Assembly: GCA_022759065.1 (NCBI GenBank)
Contig: JAEMPZ010000180.1
Span: 1 to 6,662 of the forward strand
Direction: 5' to 3'
DNA length: 6,662 nucleotides
Source: Acidobacteriota bacterium
GTDB lineage: Bacteria; Acidobacteriota; UBA4820; DSQY01
Part shown: piece after piece, positions 5,231 through 6,662 of the stretch
How the letters are laid out: each line of letters opens with the position of its first letter
How positions within the stretch are numbered: the first letter of the stretch is position 1
The notes under the pieces: generated by a model
Database searches by the model: none
What the model saw: only the letters and a program-made list of their open reading frames with translations
What the model was told of the DNA's origin: nothing
Program-made: the position numbers and the translations under genes

Positions 5231-6535
5231 CTAAAGCCCCAGGATTTCCCGCAGAGAAGCGTCGCGCACGATCGTGTGCGCGCGGTCCGGCCCCGTGGAA
5301 AGGATAACCACTGGCACTCCGAGAAGCCGCTCAAGGTAACCCACGTATGCCCTGGCGTTCTCGGGAAGGGCCTCCCACGATGTCAATCCGTATATCTCGC
5401 TTTGCCATCCAGGCAGCGATTCGAAAACCGGCTCCGCGTTCTCGAAGACCCACGGCGCGGCTGGGAAATCGGCGTATGTTTTGCCTTCGTAGCGGTAAGC
5501 CGTGCAGACCTTCACCTCTGGGAAAACGTCGAGGACATCCATCAACGTAAGGGCGATTCCGTCCAGGGCGTTGATTCTCACCGAATGGCGCGCGGCGACG
5601 GCGTCAAACCACCCGCAGCGCCTGGGGCGTCCGGTGGTCGTCCCGTATTCATGGCCGCGCTCGCGGATCATGTCCCCGGCCGAATCTTTGAGCTCGGTCG
5701 CAAACGGCCCCCCACCAACGCGCGTGCAGTAGGCCTTGAATACGCCAACCACGCTTCCAATGCGCGTTGGCGAAACGCCCAGCCCCGTGCACGCGCCGCC
5801 CGCCGTGGAACTTGAGGAGGTGACGAAGGGATAGGTCCCGTGGTCAACGTCCAGCATCGTCCCTTGCGCGCCTTCCATGAGGACCCTCTTTCCCTCGTCA
5901 ATCGCCTGGTTGACCAAAATCGAGGTGTCGGTGACGAGCGGGGCGAGAATGTCGGCAAGCTCGGCGAAACGGGAGACGACGGCTTCGGTCTCTATGCCTT
6001 CTCGGCCGAAGACGGCCTTGATGTAACGGTTCTTCGCGCCGCTGAGCCTCCTTACCTCCTCCGCGAGCCTTGGCTTGTCGGTGAGAAAGACGGCCCTCAC
6101 GCCCTCTCGCGTGTACTTGCTCTCGTAGCACGGGCCAATGCCGCGGCCGGTGGTGCCTATCTTCGCCGCCCCCTTCTGCTCCTCGCGGAGCTGGTCAATG
6201 AGCGCGTGGTGGGGCAGAAGGAGGTGCGCCCGGTCCGAGATGCGAAGCGCGCTCAGATCAATCCCCGATTCGTTCAAGTTGGAAATTTCCTTGACGAGCG
6301 CCTCCGGGTCAACGACGATGCCGTTGCCTATGATGCAAGGCTTCCTGGCGGCGAGGATGCCTGATGGAACCAGATGAAGCGCGTACTTGCGCGGGCCGAT
6401 CGTAACCGTATGGCCGGCGTTGTGGCCCCCCTGATAACGCGCCACGACGTCTGACGCGTCCGATAGAAGGTTGACCACTTTGCCCTTGCCTTCGTCTCCC
6501 CACTGCCCGCCCACGATCACCATTGGGAATCGCAT
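5231..6535 (-). CDS. purA: Adenylosuccinate synthetase
   Basis: PurA joins IMP and aspartate using GTP to give adenylosuccinate, the first committed step from IMP to AMP, in the cytoplasm. The 434-residue product is complete and of normal family length. Motifs in order are GQWGDEGKGK (10-19, with the catalytic Asp14), GHNAGHT (37-43, catalytic His42), GTTGRGIGP (127-135), EGAQG (221-225), DHGTYPFVTSS (231-241, IMP binding), TTTGRPRRCGWFD (299-311) and STGPDR (413-418, guanine contact region). All key residues are present. The ATG at 6535 has GGAGGG 6 nt upstream and gives the usual short lead to the first strand; Met5 is a less likely alternative. It is separated from the envC run by 250 nt of repeats, so it is probably its own transcription unit. 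Nothing unusual is seen within the gene. Confidence 0.98.
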   Translation of the reverse strand: MRFPMVIVGGQWGDEGKGKVVNLLSDASDVVARYQGGHNAGHTVTIGPRKYALHLVPSGILAARKPCIIGNGIVVDPEALVKEISNLNESGIDLSALRISDRAHLLLPHHALIDQLREEQKGAAKIGTTGRGIGPCYESKYTREGVRAVFLTDKPRLAEEVRRLSGAKNRYIKAVFGREGIETEAVVSRFAELADILAPLVTDTSILVNQAIDEGKRVLMEGAQGTMLDVDHGTYPFVTSSSSTAGGACTGLGVSPTRIGSVVGVFKAYCTRVGGGPFATELKDSAGDMIRERGHEYGTTTGRPRRCGWFDAVAARHSVRINALDGIALTLMDVLDVFPEVKVCTAYRYEGKTYADFPAAPWVFENAEPVFESLPGWQSEIYGLTSWEALPENARAYVGYLERLLGVPVVILSTGPDRAHTIVRDASLREILGL

Positions 6536-6556
6536 GTCCAGCCCTCCAAGAGCGTG

Positions 6557-6565
6557 ATTTTACCA
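6557..6565 (-). promoter_or_regulatory. Extended -10 promoter candidate for purA
   Basis: On the minus strand TGGTAAAAT gives a TGn extended -10 with TAAAAT (5 of 6 to TATAAT). It lies 21 nt before the purA ATG, leaving a short leader that just holds the GGAGGG ribosome site. No good -35 hexamer is visible at 17 nt. A GC-rich inverted repeat, CGCCC-5 nt-GGGCG (6569-6583), sits just upstream and would fall between -35 and -10, where an operator is possible. Sequence inference only. Confidence 0.4.
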
Positions 6566-6646
6566 CAACGCCCGCCGCGGGCGTCTTTCGGCCAGCGACC
6601 AATGACAAACGACGACCGTCTGACGTGTCGGAATGATGCAACAAAA

Positions 6647-6662
6647 AGTGAGAGAGTGAGAA
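6647..6662 (+). repeat. Start of a third octamer array, truncated by the window edge
   Basis: AGTGAGAG then AGTGAGAA are two in-phase octamers of the same unit found in the 5106-5161 array, here on the plus strand and hence inverted relative to it. They run to the last base, so more copies may follow. With the right arm they bracket purA. Confidence 0.55.

Overview
The window is a high-GC stretch of a bacterial chromosome, densely packed and with every supported gene on the minus strand, so genes are described from high to low coordinates. The EnvC-type murein hydrolase activator and the YibQ-type divergent polysaccharide deacetylase point to a diderm (Gram-negative) cell. A transmembrane eukaryotic-type Ser/Thr kinase in the same run of genes suggests a lineage outside the classical enterics, such as an acidobacterium-like or other deep-branching phylum. 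The phylum cannot be fixed from the sequence alone.

Layout: 6536-6662 is the purA leader, with an extended -10 promoter-like element and, at the very edge of the window, the start of a short tandem octamer repeat. 6535-5231 is a complete, canonical purA (adenylosuccinate synthetase). 5230-4981 is a 250-nt gap almost filled by two head-to-head arrays of degenerate 7-8-nt repeats (consensus about GTNAGAN). 4980-65 is a tightly packed four-gene run: an EnvC/LytM-domain protein, a CtpA-like S41 peptidase homologue, a YibQ-family divergent polysaccharide deacetylase and a membrane Ser/Thr kinase. The three junctions overlap by 4, 11 and 4 nt, so translational coupling is likely. 37-1 is the first 12 codons of a further gene, 27 nt after the kinase stop.

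How the genes may work together: EnvC, CtpA and YibQ homologues are frequent neighbours in proteobacteria and belong to cell-wall remodelling and septal peptidoglycan splitting. Here the LytM domain lacks the second metal/catalytic HxH motif, as in amidase-activating EnvC. More surprisingly, the S41 homologue appears to have lost its whole catalytic Ser/Lys/Gln set (Arg278, Trp302 and Phe306 by eye alignment) while keeping the surrounding fold motifs. The kinase looks catalytically intact and carries a periplasmic C-terminal beta-rich domain in place of PASTA repeats. My inference is an envelope module in which two inactive enzyme scaffolds act by binding rather than catalysis, co-expressed with a signalling kinase. 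purA is probably a separate metabolic transcription unit.

The most notable points are the pseudo-protease and the symmetric heptamer/octamer repeat arrays. The second has related octamers in inverted orientation on the other side of purA.
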